Counted from the stretch's first letter, positions 39,021-48,091 are shown. The stretch is 64,000 nt of DNA from Pseudomonas mucidolens (GCF_900106045.1 NZ_LT629802.1:4650001-4714000), one strand, 5' to 3'. Numbers and translations: made by a program. The notes: a model not told the origin generated them from the letters alone.

Positions 39021-39947
39021 TCATACAGAACTCAGGCTGCCAAGCAGACGCTTCAACGCCGCACGCTCGTCCTCGCTGCCGCCGCTGAGGATCTGCCGAA
39101 CGTGATGTTCAATCTGCGTCACTGAGGGCACGGGTAAATTCAAATGTTCCGGCAAAATCTCAGCGCCATGACTGACCAGCAGCGCAAAGTGAATCACGTT
39201 CTCCAACTCCCGGGTGTTACCCGGCCAACTGTGCTGCTCGAGCACCCGTTGCGCGGCGTCGCTGAGCAGCGGCACCGGCAACTCCAGGCGCTGGCTATAG
39301 ATACCGAGAAAGTACTCGGCCAGGGCCGCAATGTCGCCCACGCGCTCACGCAGCGCCGGCAACTCAAGCTGGCCTTCGCTGAGGTAATGGAACAGGCGTT
39401 CGTGAAATTTTCCAGCGGCCACGGCCTGCGCCAGGTCGATACTGGTGGCGGCCACCAGGCGCACATCCACCGGGCTGGGCTGCCGGGCACCGACACGGGT
39501 GATTTCGTGATTTTCCAGGGCGGCCAGCAATTTGCTCTGGATCGGCAACGGCAAGTCGCCGATTTCATCCAGGTACAACGTGCCGCCATTGGCTGAACCA
39601 AACCAGCCGGCGCGACTGCTGGCTGAACCGCTGTGGCTGCCGGCGGCATAGCCAAACAGCTCGGCATCAGCGTAGGTCGGGCTGATGGCGCCGCAGTTGA
39701 CCGAGACGAACAAGCCACCGCGATCACTGCCGCGATGGATATGCCGCGCGAGCAATTCCTTGCCGGTGCCGGTTTCGCCGCGAATCAACACCGGCAAGGC
39801 GCGAGGGGCGAGGTTTTCGAGGTCTTCACGCAACTGACGAGAACGCGGATCGACGAACACCAGCGCCTTGGCGCGAATGCTCAACGGGCTTTTTTCCGCG
39901 TCGGGGAAGGTCAGCAATGACTGACCATAGATTTCATGCAGACTCAT
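39021..39947 (-). CDS. SfnR-like sigma-54 activator with altered GAFTGA loop
   Basis: A 308-residue AAA+ bacterial enhancer-binding protein without an N-terminal sensor domain, like SfnR, which activates dimethyl sulfone use under sulfur limitation. Walker A is GETGTGKE (57-64), Walker B is GGTLYLDEIG (121-130) and the sensor-II region is WPGNTRELEN (241-250). The sigma-54 contact loop, normally GAFTGA, reads GSHSGS (103-108). The C-terminal tail after 272 is short and has no clear Fis-type helix-turn-helix. It may therefore need a partner or act unusually. The start at 39947 is chosen by homology. Confidence 0.78.
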   Translation of the reverse strand: MSLHEIYGQSLLTFPDAEKSPLSIRAKALVFVDPRSRQLREDLENLAPRALPVLIRGETGTGKELLARHIHRGSDRGGLFVSVNCGAISPTYADAELFGYAAGSHSGSASSRAGWFGSANGGTLYLDEIGDLPLPIQSKLLAALENHEITRVGARQPSPVDVRLVAATSIDLAQAVAAGKFHERLFHYLSEGQLELPALRERVGDIAALAEYFLGIYSQRLELPVPLLSDAAQRVLEQHSWPGNTRELENVIHFALLVSHGAEILPEHLNLPVPSVTQIEHHVRQILSGGSEDERAALKRLLGSLSSV

Positions 39948-39990
39948 GGCAAACTCCCGCCCCGCGTTCAGGACGGGGCGTTGAACAGGT

Positions 39991-40572
39991 TCAGGCGCGG
40001 CGCCGGGCGTGGTGCTCCAGACGATTTTGCAGGCGATAGAGGTAGGCAAAACCCTGCTCCCAGCGCCGGTGACCGGATTTCACGTTGATATGCCCGGCAC
40101 CCGCGAGGATCCCGGCTTCTGCCCCCCAGTGACGCGCCATTTCCAGGGCCCTGGGGGCGCTGACGGCGCTGTCGTTATCGGAACTGACCAGCTGACTGGG
40201 AAATGGCAATAAGCCTGTCGGAATCGGCGCAAAGTTGCGCAACGCCGGTGCACAAGCAGGCCGCTCGACATCTGCCGGCGCCACCAGCAAGGCCCCACGC
40301 ACCAGGCGCAAAGACTGCAACGGCGCGGTCGCAGCCCAGTGGGCGACGGTGATGCAGCCCAGGCTGTGAGCAATCAGAATGACCGGCGTATTGTCGGCAA
40401 CAATCGCCTCGGCCAGGGCCGCCACCCAATCCTCGCGGCGCGGGGTCAACCAGTCGGCCTGCTCCACGCGGGCACTGTTGGGCAAACTGTTTTGCCAGTG
40501 GCTTTGCCAATGCTCTTCTGGCGATCCTTGCCAACCCGGCACGATCAGGTAACGAATCGACTCGCTGTGCAT
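39991..40572 (-). CDS. RBBP9/YdeN-type serine hydrolase
   Basis: A 193-residue alpha/beta hydrolase. The nucleophile elbow is IAHSLGCIT (Ser about residue 70), and a His in AGAGHINVKSGH closes the triad. The opening YLIVPGWQGSPEEHWQSHW is characteristic of the family. ATG 40572 has GGAGGG upstream. It sits directly upstream of the SfnR-like gene on the same strand, a likely operon. The substrate is unknown. Confidence 0.85.
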   Translation of the reverse strand: MHSESIRYLIVPGWQGSPEEHWQSHWQNSLPNSARVEQADWLTPRREDWVAALAEAIVADNTPVILIAHSLGCITVAHWAATAPLQSLRLVRGALLVAPADVERPACAPALRNFAPIPTGLLPFPSQLVSSDNDSAVSAPRALEMARHWGAEAGILAGAGHINVKSGHRRWEQGFAYLYRLQNRLEHHARRRA

Positions 40573-40811
40573 GGGTGTGCCCTCCTGCAGCGCTTAACAA
40601 TGCGGGTCAGTATAGGGACGCGATATATATTCGTTAAGGAATAAGAAGCTATTTATTAATAACCAAAAGTGATTTTTAAGGTCATGTGCAAGGATTTTGA
40701 AAAGCAGGCGTATGGGGATCGCGATGAAAGGCAGGCGATGAAATGGGTTACGCAGTGTCCGGGTTAAAAATGCTGCGGCGGCCGGGCGATAGGCGGCAGG
40801 CTGGAGATCCG
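40573..40811. other. Gene-free AT-rich stretch upstream of the hydrolase
   Basis: 40600-40690 is markedly AT-rich (ATATATATTCG, ATAAGAAGCTATTTATTAAT) and probably contains the promoter for the leftward hydrolase/activator operon. ATAAGAAG at 40641 also occurs upstream of tcyJ at 20077. No gene is visible. Confidence 0.45.
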
Positions 40812-41585
40812 CCCCTCACCCTAACCCTCTCCCCAAAGGGGAGAGGGGACTGATCGGGGGATATTGGCAATCTAGGGCAATCTGAAAGAGCAACTTTGAA
40901 TCCAAAATCAAAACGGTTTCTCAGGTCACCAAGTTTCTCGGCCCACTTCGGTCAGTCCCCTCGCCTCTCTGAACGGGGGATTTTGGCAATCTAGGCAACC
41001 TGAAAAAGCAGCGTTGAATCCATAATCAAAACGGTTCCTCAGGTCGCCAATTTTCTCGGCCCACTTCGGCCAGTCTCCTCGCCTCTCTGAACGGGGGATT
41101 TTGGCAATCTAGGCACCTGAAAAAGCAGCTTTGAATCCATAATCAAAACGGTTCCTCAGGTCGCCAATTTTCTCGGCCCACTCCGGCCAGTCCCCTCGCC
41201 TCTCTGAACGGGGGATATTGGCAATCTAGGGCAACCTGAAAGAGCAGCTTTGAATCCATAATCAAAACGGTTCCTCAGGTCGCCAATTTTCTCGGCCCAC
41301 TTCGGCCAGTCCCCTCGCCCCTCTGAACGGGGGATTTTGGCAATCTAGGGCAACCTGAAAAAGCAGCGTTGAATCCATAATCAAAACGGTTTCTCAGGTC
41401 GCCAATTTTCTCGGCCCACTTCGGTCAGTCCCCTCGCCTCTCTGAACGGGGGATATTGGCAATCTAGGGCAACCTGAAAAAGCAGCTTTGAATCCATAAT
41501 CAAAACGGTTTCTCAGGTCGCCAATTTTCTCGGCCCACTTCGGTCAGTCCCCTCGCCCCTCTGGGGAGAGGGTTAGGGTGAGGGG
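40812..41585. repeat. Six-unit tandem repeat array inside terminal inverted repeats
   Basis: Units of 117-119 bases start with GGGGG at 40856, 40975, 41093, 41210, 41329 and 41448. Each reads GGGGGATNTTGGCAATCTAG, a CCTGAAA...TTGAATCC...CAAAACGGTT...CTCAGGTCGCC core, then CTCGGCCCACTTCGG and CAGTCCCCTCGCC. Units differ at few positions. The block is bounded by CCCCTCACCCTAACCCTCTC (40812) and its complement (ending 41585). CCTGAAA and TTTCTCAGG within a unit are themselves inverted. A single-unit relative lies at 47896. No protein is encoded. Confidence 0.88.
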
Positions 41586-41630
41586 CAGGTCCCTCCACCT
41601 CAGATCCAGGCAGCTTCAGACGGCCACCAC

Positions 41631-42482
41631 TCAGCGCGGGTTGGCGTCACATAAGTCCCGCAACTGCTGCTGCAACGTCTGCCCCGCCGTGCCCGGACCA
41701 CTGCGTCCGTACAACGCCAGTCGCACGCCTTGCACCGCCGGCAGTCCGCTATCCGCTCCCAGCACGGTATGCCCGGGCAGCACCACTCGCTCCGGCAACA
41801 GGCTGATACCGAGCCCGGCCGCGACCGCCGAGCACACGCTCGCGAGGCTCGCGCTGGAATAGCCGATGCGCCAGCGCCAGCCACCGACCTCAAGGTGGTG
41901 GAGCATTTCATTGCGGTACAAGCCACCCACCGGAAACGCCACCAACGGCAATGGGTCACGCCCCAGGGCCGGCGAGCGGCGACTATCGACCCAGCACAAC
42001 GGCTCCGGCCATGACGCCAGACAGTCGTCGCTGCTGCCCATCTGCTTGACCAGCAACACATCGAATTCACCCGCGCGGTATTGGCGCAGCAACTCCGGCC
42101 CCAGGCCGCTGGTGACTTCCAGGCGTACCCGTGGATAGGCCACGACAAATGCCGAAAGCAACGGCATCAAGCGTTCGGCGGCAAAGTCCTCCGGCACGCC
42201 AAGGCGCAGCACGCCGTCGCTGCGCTGGTTGATCAGCACGTCGGCGGCCTCCTCGTTCAACGTCAGGATCCTGCGGGCATAGGCCAGCAAGCGCTCGCCC
42301 TCGGCGGTCGCCACGACCCGCCGCTGATCGCGGTCCAGCAGCTGGCAACCCACAGTGTCTTCCAGGCGGCGAATCTGCTGGCTGACGGTGGATTGGGTCA
42401 GGTGCAGGCGCTCGGCGGCGCGAGTGAAGTTGGCGCACTCGACCACGGCGATGAAACTGCGCAACAACACAGGATCGAACAT
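41631..42482 (-). CDS. LysR-family transcriptional regulator
   Basis: A 283-residue LTTR. The helix-turn-helix is FTRAAERLHLTQSTVSQQIRRLE near residues 18-40, followed by the periplasmic-binding-like effector domain. The subgroup (FDPVLLRSFIAVVE...) resembles LrhA-type regulators. ATG 42482 is preferred over ATGs 15 and 24 bases upstream. It is divergent from the MFS transporter gene and probably regulates it. Confidence 0.88.
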   Translation of the reverse strand: MFDPVLLRSFIAVVECANFTRAAERLHLTQSTVSQQIRRLEDTVGCQLLDRDQRRVVATAEGERLLAYARRILTLNEEAADVLINQRSDGVLRLGVPEDFAAERLMPLLSAFVVAYPRVRLEVTSGLGPELLRQYRAGEFDVLLVKQMGSSDDCLASWPEPLCWVDSRRSPALGRDPLPLVAFPVGGLYRNEMLHHLEVGGWRWRIGYSSASLASVCSAVAAGLGISLLPERVVLPGHTVLGADSGLPAVQGVRLALYGRSGPGTAGQTLQQQLRDLCDANPR

Positions 42483-42599
42483 ACGTCTCACCATCATGAA
42501 TGCCACTGATTGGCATGGTTATATTTAATTTCAGAATACCTGAGTACCTGTCCATACTTCACGCCGGATCGTCCCCGCACCTGTGTCAGATACACCGCT

Positions 42600-42631
42600 G
42601 ACGCAGCCTCGCTTGGGCTCGACAGCTGCGA
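42600..42631. repeat. Single arm of a palindromic repeat (element D)
   Basis: GACGCAGCCTCGCTTGGGCT followed by CGACAGCTGCGACA is one arm of the palindrome found complete at 55874-55981. It lies between the LysR gene and the divergent MFS gene, where it could overlap regulatory DNA. Confidence 0.6.
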
Positions 42632-42722
42632 CAGTTCGACTTGCGCGTGCAAGGGGAGGCTACGCAATAGGTTCGAGCATCGTGCTCAAGAGGTACTTTA
42701 TGACTGATCAAGCAGGCCCCGC

Positions 42723-43907
42723 ATGACATTGAATAACTCATTGGCCAGCAGGCTCGCCGGCTGGGGCCTCCTAGTAGCACTGGGCCTCAACCTGCGGCCC
42801 ATCCTCAGTTCCATCAGCCCGTTGCTGGGAGAAATTCGCCAAGCCACCGGCCTGGGTTTCCAGAGCAGCGCGTTGCTCACCAGCCTGCCGGTGGTGTGCA
42901 TGGGCCTGGTGGCGCTGGTCGGCATTCGGGTGGAAGCACAGTTGGGCGAAAGGCGTGGGATTGCCTTGGGCCTAATGATGATTCTGCTGGCGTGCCTGGC
43001 GCGCTGGCTGCTGGATCAGGCACCGGCGCTGCTGATCACGGCATTGTTCGGCGGCGCCGGCGTGGCGTTGGTCCAGGCGCTGGTGCCGGGCATGATCAAG
43101 CGCCAGTTCCATCACCGGGTACCGCTGGCGATGGGGGTCTACTCCGCGTCGTTGATGGGTGGCGGTGGCTTGGCGGCGCTGCTCAGTCCGCTGGTCGCCA
43201 GCCACTTTCAGCATTGGCAGGCCGGGCTCGGTATCTGGTTGCTGCCAGCGCTCGGCGCGTTGCTGCTGTGGGCGTGGCTACCATTGGGCGCGGCGAAACG
43301 TCATCAGCCAACGGCCCCCTTCCAAGGCCTGCGCAACCGCCGTGCGTGGTTGCTGGCGCTGTATTTCGGCTTGGTCAATTGCGGTTACATGAGCATGGTG
43401 GCGTGGCTGCCGGCTTACTACCAGCAACTGGGCTGGGAGGTGCTGCCCAGCGGTTCACTGTTGGCCTTCATGACGATTTTCCAGGTCTGCGCCGCGCTGC
43501 TGATGCCGGCGCTGGCCCAACGCGGTATCGACCGCCGCCCCTTGCTGACCATCAGCCTGCTGGCGCAGACCGTGGGCTATCTGGGCTTATGGCTGGCGCC
43601 GCTGCAACAACCCCATCTGTGGGTGGCGTTGATCGGTTTCGGCCTGGGCGCCTGTTTTGCCCTGAGCCTGCTGCTGACCCTCGACCACCGCCGCGACCCT
43701 CGTGAAGCCGGGCAACTGGCGGCGTTCGTGCAAGGCGTGGGCTTTTTGATTAACGCCGTCTCGCCCTGGATGACCGGCTGGCTACGGGAGTTGACTGGCA
43801 GCTTCACCAGCGCCTGGCTGGTGCTGACCTTCTCGGTGCTGGCAATGCTGGTGGTGACGCGGGTGTTCAGCCCCGCGACTTACCGCAGCCTCGCCGTCCC
43901 CGGCTAG
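42723..43907 (+). CDS. CynX/NimT-family MFS transporter
   Basis: A 394-residue major-facilitator protein with about 12 helices. LGLNLRPILSSISPLLGEI at the N-terminus is characteristic of the CynX (cyanate) and NimT (2-nitroimidazole) family. Known members export or import small anions or drugs; the ligand here is unknown. It is probably under the divergent LysR regulator. It converges on the desaturase gene with only 7 bases between. Confidence 0.85.
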   Translation: MTLNNSLASRLAGWGLLVALGLNLRPILSSISPLLGEIRQATGLGFQSSALLTSLPVVCMGLVALVGIRVEAQLGERRGIALGLMMILLACLARWLLDQAPALLITALFGGAGVALVQALVPGMIKRQFHHRVPLAMGVYSASLMGGGGLAALLSPLVASHFQHWQAGLGIWLLPALGALLLWAWLPLGAAKRHQPTAPFQGLRNRRAWLLALYFGLVNCGYMSMVAWLPAYYQQLGWEVLPSGSLLAFMTIFQVCAALLMPALAQRGIDRRPLLTISLLAQTVGYLGLWLAPLQQPHLWVALIGFGLGACFALSLLLTLDHRRDPREAGQLAAFVQGVGFLINAVSPWMTGWLRELTGSFTSAWLVLTFSVLAMLVVTRVFSPATYRSLAVPG

Positions 43908-43914
43908 CGAGTGT

Positions 43915-44997
43915 TCAGCGCGTCAGTGTTTGCGCCGGGCGGATGGGGTCCAGGGATGGGTTCGCGTTGCGTTCAAAACGATTGGCCCGGGTAAACGTGC
44001 CGAAATCATTGAAGCGTACGCCCATCTCCGCCATCACCTTATGCGCCACCCTCGCCGTCATCTGCCGAATGTAGAACGGTTCCTTGACCACGAAGTGGTG
44101 AATGCCATGGGTGCTGCCGAAGTTGAAGCAGAACGCCTGCAACGGCCAGAGCCACCAAGGGTTGAGGACCTGGGTTTGTTGGATCACGTTGCCCGGCTCG
44201 ACATCGCCGTAGTAGTGCATGTTGGAGCTGACAAAGTGCAGGCAGAACGTGCGCAGCACATTGGGGCCGATAATCACCACGGCGGTAATATCGATCACAT
44301 GCATCGTCGATAGGGTGCCGGCCGACCAGTCAATCGGGGTGCCCAGCAGGCTGGCGGCGCCGTTGGCGGCGTGAAAGCCGAGGAACACGTACCAGGCGCC
44401 CCAATGCAGGAGTGCCAGCGGTGCGTACACCAGCAACGACCGTTTGAGAATGCTCAGTTTGTGCTTCCAGGTCGCAGCTCGCAGGATGCGGATCAGCGCC
44501 GACATGATGTTGTCGCCGACCATCAGCAACCGGGCCAGCCCCCAGGGCTCGCCATTGGTGATGGCGCGTTCTTCAATGTCGGCCTCGGTGCCGGAGACCT
44601 TGTGGTGATTCAGGTGCAGGTGGCGCCGTATCCACGGATTGATGGTACTCGGGCGTGCCAGCCAGACCAGGCCCATCATCAGGTTGTGGGGCAGGCGCTG
44701 CTTGCGAAAATACATGCTGTGGATCAGATCATGCTCCAGTTCATGGGTCAGTGACGCCAGGAACGCGTTAAGCAACAGGCACGCCCAGCCTGCCATATGC
44801 CCGGTGATGTACAGCGCCGCCGAGCCGAGCATGCCCACCAAGGCAAAGGCCAGGATGCCCGCGCCCAACGCATCCTGATGCCGCAGCCAAGGGTGGCGCC
44901 GGCGCACACGCATGCCTTCGGCCAGCACTACTTCACGGATATGCGCCGCACGCTGTTGCGCGCTCATCTGCCGGGGACTTGCAGAAGTACCGTCCAT
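43915..44997 (-). CDS. Membrane fatty-acid desaturase / AlkB-like di-iron enzyme
   Basis: A 360-residue membrane protein with the three His clusters of integral-membrane di-iron oxygenases: HELEHDLIH (85-93), HLHLNHH and HGIHHF. Hydrophobic segments lie around 45-82. It should insert a double bond or hydroxyl into an acyl or alkyl chain; a fatty-acid desaturase is likelier than an alkane hydroxylase. ATG 44997 has AGGATGGA upstream. An AraC regulator diverges from it, about 100 bases away. Confidence 0.82.
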   Translation of the reverse strand: MDGTSASPRQMSAQQRAAHIREVVLAEGMRVRRRHPWLRHQDALGAGILAFALVGMLGSAALYITGHMAGWACLLLNAFLASLTHELEHDLIHSMYFRKQRLPHNLMMGLVWLARPSTINPWIRRHLHLNHHKVSGTEADIEERAITNGEPWGLARLLMVGDNIMSALIRILRAATWKHKLSILKRSLLVYAPLALLHWGAWYVFLGFHAANGAASLLGTPIDWSAGTLSTMHVIDITAVVIIGPNVLRTFCLHFVSSNMHYYGDVEPGNVIQQTQVLNPWWLWPLQAFCFNFGSTHGIHHFVVKEPFYIRQMTARVAHKVMAEMGVRFNDFGTFTRANRFERNANPSLDPIRPAQTLTR

Positions 44998-45098
44998 GCT
45001 TCCATCCTCTTGCTTATTGATGCCTGTATCCTGCCTCAAGACGTTTGGCGGGACGCTAGCCCCGCACGCCAACCTGTTGACCGCAAGCGCCAATTGCC

Positions 45099-46103
45099 AT
45101 GCCTGAAGCCACTTCCCTCGCCAGCTGGACCCGCGCCTTGCGCAAGCAACTCGACGCCCTCGGCCTCGACAGCGCCGCGCTGTGCGCCGAAGCCGGCCTC
45201 AATCCGCAGCACATGGACGACCCCAATGCACGCTACCCGTTATCCGCCACCACGCGCCTGTGGGAACTGGCGGTGCAGGCCAGTGGCGATCCGGCCATCG
45301 GTCTGCGGGTGTCGCGGTTTGTCAGCCCTACCACCTTCCATGCGCTGGGTTACGCCCTGGTGGCCAGCGGCAGCCTGCGCGAAGTGTTCGAACGCATCGT
45401 GCGCTATCACCAGGTGGTCAGCGACGCGCTGTGCCTGGAGCTGAAACATGAAGGTGAGCGCTATTGTTTTCGCCTGCTGCGTGCAGAGGACCGTCCGGCA
45501 CCGGCTTTCGAGGCCATTGATGCGTTCGTGGCGATTTATGTACGCACCTGTCGCAACCGCCTGGGACGTGACTATGCGCCGCTGGCGGTGTACCTGCGGC
45601 GCCCGGCGCCGGCCGACCCGGAGCCCTGGCACAAGGTGTTTCGCGCCCCTGTGTTTTTCGCCGCCGAGGAGGACCGCCTGGAATTCGCCCCGGCTGATTT
45701 CGACAGTCACCTGGACGACGCCAACCCGGAATTGGCCGAGCATAACGAAACGGTGCTCAAGCGTACGTTGGCGCAACTGCAACCGCTGACCTGGGAGCGC
45801 AAAGTGCGATCGGCGATTGAGGCTCAATTGCCGGACGGCGAACCCGGCGCCGAGCGCATTGCCCAGGCCTTGCACTTGAGCCTGCGCAGCTTGCAACGGC
45901 ATTTGGCCGATGAAGGATGTCGGTTCGATGCCTTGCTCAATGAGTGTCGGGAAAACCTTGCGCTGCAGCATTTGCGTGACCCGGACTGCTCGTTGGCCGA
46001 GATCAGTCATTTGCTCGGGTTTGCAGACACCAGCAGTTTCAACCGGGCGTTCAAGCGCTGGACCGGAATGACGCCGGGGCAGTTTCGGGAGGGATTGCGG
46101 TAG
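45099..46103 (+). CDS. AraC-family transcriptional regulator
   Basis: A 334-residue regulator with the N-terminal 'Arabinose_bd' type domain (residues about 20-205) and a C-terminal double HTH (ERIAQALHLSLRSLQRHLADEG; SLAEISHLLGFADTSSFNRAFKRWTG). It is of the OruR/VirF-like group. Divergent placement suggests control of the adjacent desaturase gene. Confidence 0.9.
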   Translation: MPEATSLASWTRALRKQLDALGLDSAALCAEAGLNPQHMDDPNARYPLSATTRLWELAVQASGDPAIGLRVSRFVSPTTFHALGYALVASGSLREVFERIVRYHQVVSDALCLELKHEGERYCFRLLRAEDRPAPAFEAIDAFVAIYVRTCRNRLGRDYAPLAVYLRRPAPADPEPWHKVFRAPVFFAAEEDRLEFAPADFDSHLDDANPELAEHNETVLKRTLAQLQPLTWERKVRSAIEAQLPDGEPGAERIAQALHLSLRSLQRHLADEGCRFDALLNECRENLALQHLRDPDCSLAEISHLLGFADTSSFNRAFKRWTGMTPGQFREGLR

Positions 46104-46118
46104 CGATGATCAGCGCTG

Positions 46119-46484
46119 TCAACGCCCCCGGTCACGGCGCAACAACTTCCTCACACGCGCCACCAACGCCTTGGGTTCAAAGGGCTTGAGCAGATAGTCA
46201 TCCTCATGCAGCTCCAGCCCGCGCAGGCGGTCTTCAATCCCGTTCTCAGTGGTGAGAAACAGCAAAGGCGTCTGGCCTTTCTGGCGGATAGCCTGCTGCA
46301 ATTGCCAGGCATTCAGACCCGGCAACATCACATCCAGGATCACCAGAGCGTATTCAGTACTCTCGACAAACCGCTGGGCCGCCATGCCATTGGCCGCCAC
46401 TTCCACCCCGTAGCCGGCTTCTTCCAACCCTTGGGCCATACGTCGCGCCAGTTGGGGCTGGTCTTCCACTAACAGCACCTGCAT
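46119..46484 (-). CDS. Stand-alone response-regulator receiver
   Basis: A 121-residue OmpR-type receiver: acidic pocket Glu7/Asp8, phosphoacceptor Asp51 in LVILDVMLPGLNAW, Thr78/79 and Lys100. It ends right after the last receiver helix (RVRKLLRRDRGR). Only 15 bases separate it from the AraC gene stop, so there is no room for a DNA-binding domain. No kinase gene is nearby. It may be a truncated regulator or a true single-domain protein. Confidence 0.8.
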   Translation of the reverse strand: MQVLLVEDQPQLARRMAQGLEEAGYGVEVAANGMAAQRFVESTEYALVILDVMLPGLNAWQLQQAIRQKGQTPLLFLTTENGIEDRLRGLELHEDDYLLKPFEPKALVARVRKLLRRDRGR

Positions 46485-46516
46485 GCCTTACCTCGTCATG
46501 GTTGATTAAAAACCTG

Positions 46517-47251
46517 TCATTCAATGTGCGGCGTTTGTTCAAGTGGCTGGGGCAACGGAGCCGCGTCGATGCCTGCGGCGAAACGCAGGCGTGGCAGGTC
46601 GAGTATCTCGATCGCACCATAACTCAGTCCGACGATACCTTGTTGCTGCAACGTCCTGAGCAGCGCATTGGTGGTCTGGCGCGACAGGCTCAGCATCGCC
46701 GCCAGATCCTCCTGCGGCAATTGCAGTAGCCGCCGTGCATGCTCTATTTCACCGTAGCCTTCGGCGATCATCAGCAACCGGTGCGCCAGGCGCGACAAGG
46801 CCGGCATCAGGCTCATCTGTTCGATATTGATCAACGACAAACGCAACTTGTGGCTCATCAGCAGGGCCATGTCCCGCCAATACGCCGGCTGGTTATCAAG
46901 GAGCTTGAGCATGCTCGCTTGCGGTACCTGCAACAGCGTACAGGGCCCGACGGCCAAGGCATCGTGCGTACGCGGCAAACCATCGAACAGGCAAATCTCG
47001 CCGAACCAATAGGGCGTCTCCACCAGGCTAAGCACCGCTTCCTTGCCTTGGGCATTGACCGCGCTGACTCGCACGGCCCCTTCCAGCACCGCATACACCC
47101 CACAAGGCGGATCGCCGCGCTTGAACAGGGACTGGCCCGCCGTCAGCAGCCGCAACCGGGCCGCGGCCAGCAAGCTATTCTGTAGATCAGCGGGCAGGTG
47201 GCGGTACCAGTGACCGGTGGTCAGTCGTTGGTGCCATTTCGCTGCATCCAT
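46517..47251 (-). CDS. Crp/Fnr-family transcriptional regulator
   Basis: A 244-residue protein. The cyclic-nucleotide-binding-type barrel spans about residues 20-135 (GQSLFKRGDPPCGVYAVLEG; WFGEICLFDG). The C-terminal winged helix reads LPQEDLAAMLSLSRQTTNALLRTLQQQG. There is no Fnr-type Cys cluster. ATG 47251 has GGAG upstream. It lies just upstream of the stand-alone receiver gene on the same strand, 32 bases apart, so they may be cotranscribed. Confidence 0.87.
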   Translation of the reverse strand: MDAAKWHQRLTTGHWYRHLPADLQNSLLAAARLRLLTAGQSLFKRGDPPCGVYAVLEGAVRVSAVNAQGKEAVLSLVETPYWFGEICLFDGLPRTHDALAVGPCTLLQVPQASMLKLLDNQPAYWRDMALLMSHKLRLSLINIEQMSLMPALSRLAHRLLMIAEGYGEIEHARRLLQLPQEDLAAMLSLSRQTTNALLRTLQQQGIVGLSYGAIEILDLPRLRFAAGIDAAPLPQPLEQTPHIE

Positions 47252-47334
47252 GAACACTCCGAAGATTGTCGGCCAATTGACAGTTCGCCCGTGCCTGACA
47301 GGGCATGATCCAACATCCTACAGGAGGAATAACA

Positions 47335-47847
47335 ATGAAAAGCCTCGTCGACCATCTCAGTCAATACGCCGCCTACCACCGTGATCCGCGCAACATCGCC
47401 AGTCATTTCATCGGCATTCCCATGCTCGTGGTGGCGGTCGCCGTGCTGCTGTCGCGCCCGGAATGGTCGCTGGCCGGCCTTTGGCTGTCGCCAGCGGTAC
47501 TGCTGGCGCTGTTTTCGGCAGGGTTCTATCTGCGTCTGGAGCTGGCTTTAGGCGTGTTGATGAGCGTGTTGATGGGCCTGTCAGTCTGGGCCGGCCATCT
47601 GTTGGCTGAGCAAAGCACGTTTGTGTGGCTCAGCAGCGGCATTGGCCTGTTTGTGGTGGGCTGGGTGATCCAGTTTGTCGGCCATTACTACGAGGGCAGA
47701 AAGCCTGCGTTTGTCGATGACGTGTCCGGGCTGATCGTCGGGCCGTTGTTCGTGGTGGCGGAGATGGCGTTTTTGCTGGGGCTGCGGCAGGACCTCAAAC
47801 AGCAGATCGAGGCGCGTTCAGGACCGGTGCTGTTGCGCGCGATCTAA
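47335..47847 (+). CDS. DUF962/Mpo1-like membrane protein
   Basis: A 170-residue protein with four to five membrane segments. The signature YAAYHRDPRNIASHFIGIPM at the N-terminus and QFVGHYYEGRKPAFVDD are typical of DUF962. Yeast Mpo1 of this family is an iron-dependent dioxygenase of 2-hydroxy fatty acids; the His residues seen here fit that. A strong AGGAGG lies 8 bases upstream of ATG 47335. Confidence 0.85.
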   Translation: MKSLVDHLSQYAAYHRDPRNIASHFIGIPMLVVAVAVLLSRPEWSLAGLWLSPAVLLALFSAGFYLRLELALGVLMSVLMGLSVWAGHLLAEQSTFVWLSSGIGLFVVGWVIQFVGHYYEGRKPAFVDDVSGLIVGPLFVVAEMAFLLGLRQDLKQQIEARSGPVLLRAI

Positions 47848-47895
47848 ATTCCGCCATCGCGCTGTTGCGTTTTTTTGTGTTTGCCTTGAGACCCA

Positions 47896-48059
47896 CCCCT
47901 CACCCTCTCCCCAAGAGGGAGAGGAAACTGAATGGGGGACATTTCAGATATTTTTAGACCTGAAAGGACGACGTTGAATTCGCCATCAAATCGATCTTTC
48001 AGGTCGCCCATTTTTTCAGCACACTTTGCTCAGCCCCCTCTCCCCCTTGGGGAGAGGGC
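47896..48059. repeat. Single-copy relative of the 40812 array
   Basis: CCCCTCACCCTCTCCCC at the left and GGGGAGAGGG at the right bound one unit. Its core has GGGGGACATTTCAGATATTT, ACCTGAAAGG, TTGAATTCGCC and TTTCAGGTCGCCCATTTT, the same order as the array units at 40856. It lies between the DUF962 gene and the 3' end of cysA. Confidence 0.75.
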
Positions 48060-48091
48060 TAGCTCTCATTTACCTCGTGTGTTGCTCGGGT

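Noticed and set aside
40856..41566. A CRISPR array
   Set aside because: The 117-119-base units are nearly identical along their whole length, with no unique spacers between short repeats, and no cas genes are near.
46119..46484. A frameshifted full-length OmpR-like regulator
   Set aside because: There is no space for a winged-helix domain before the AraC gene, and no remnant is visible in other frames.
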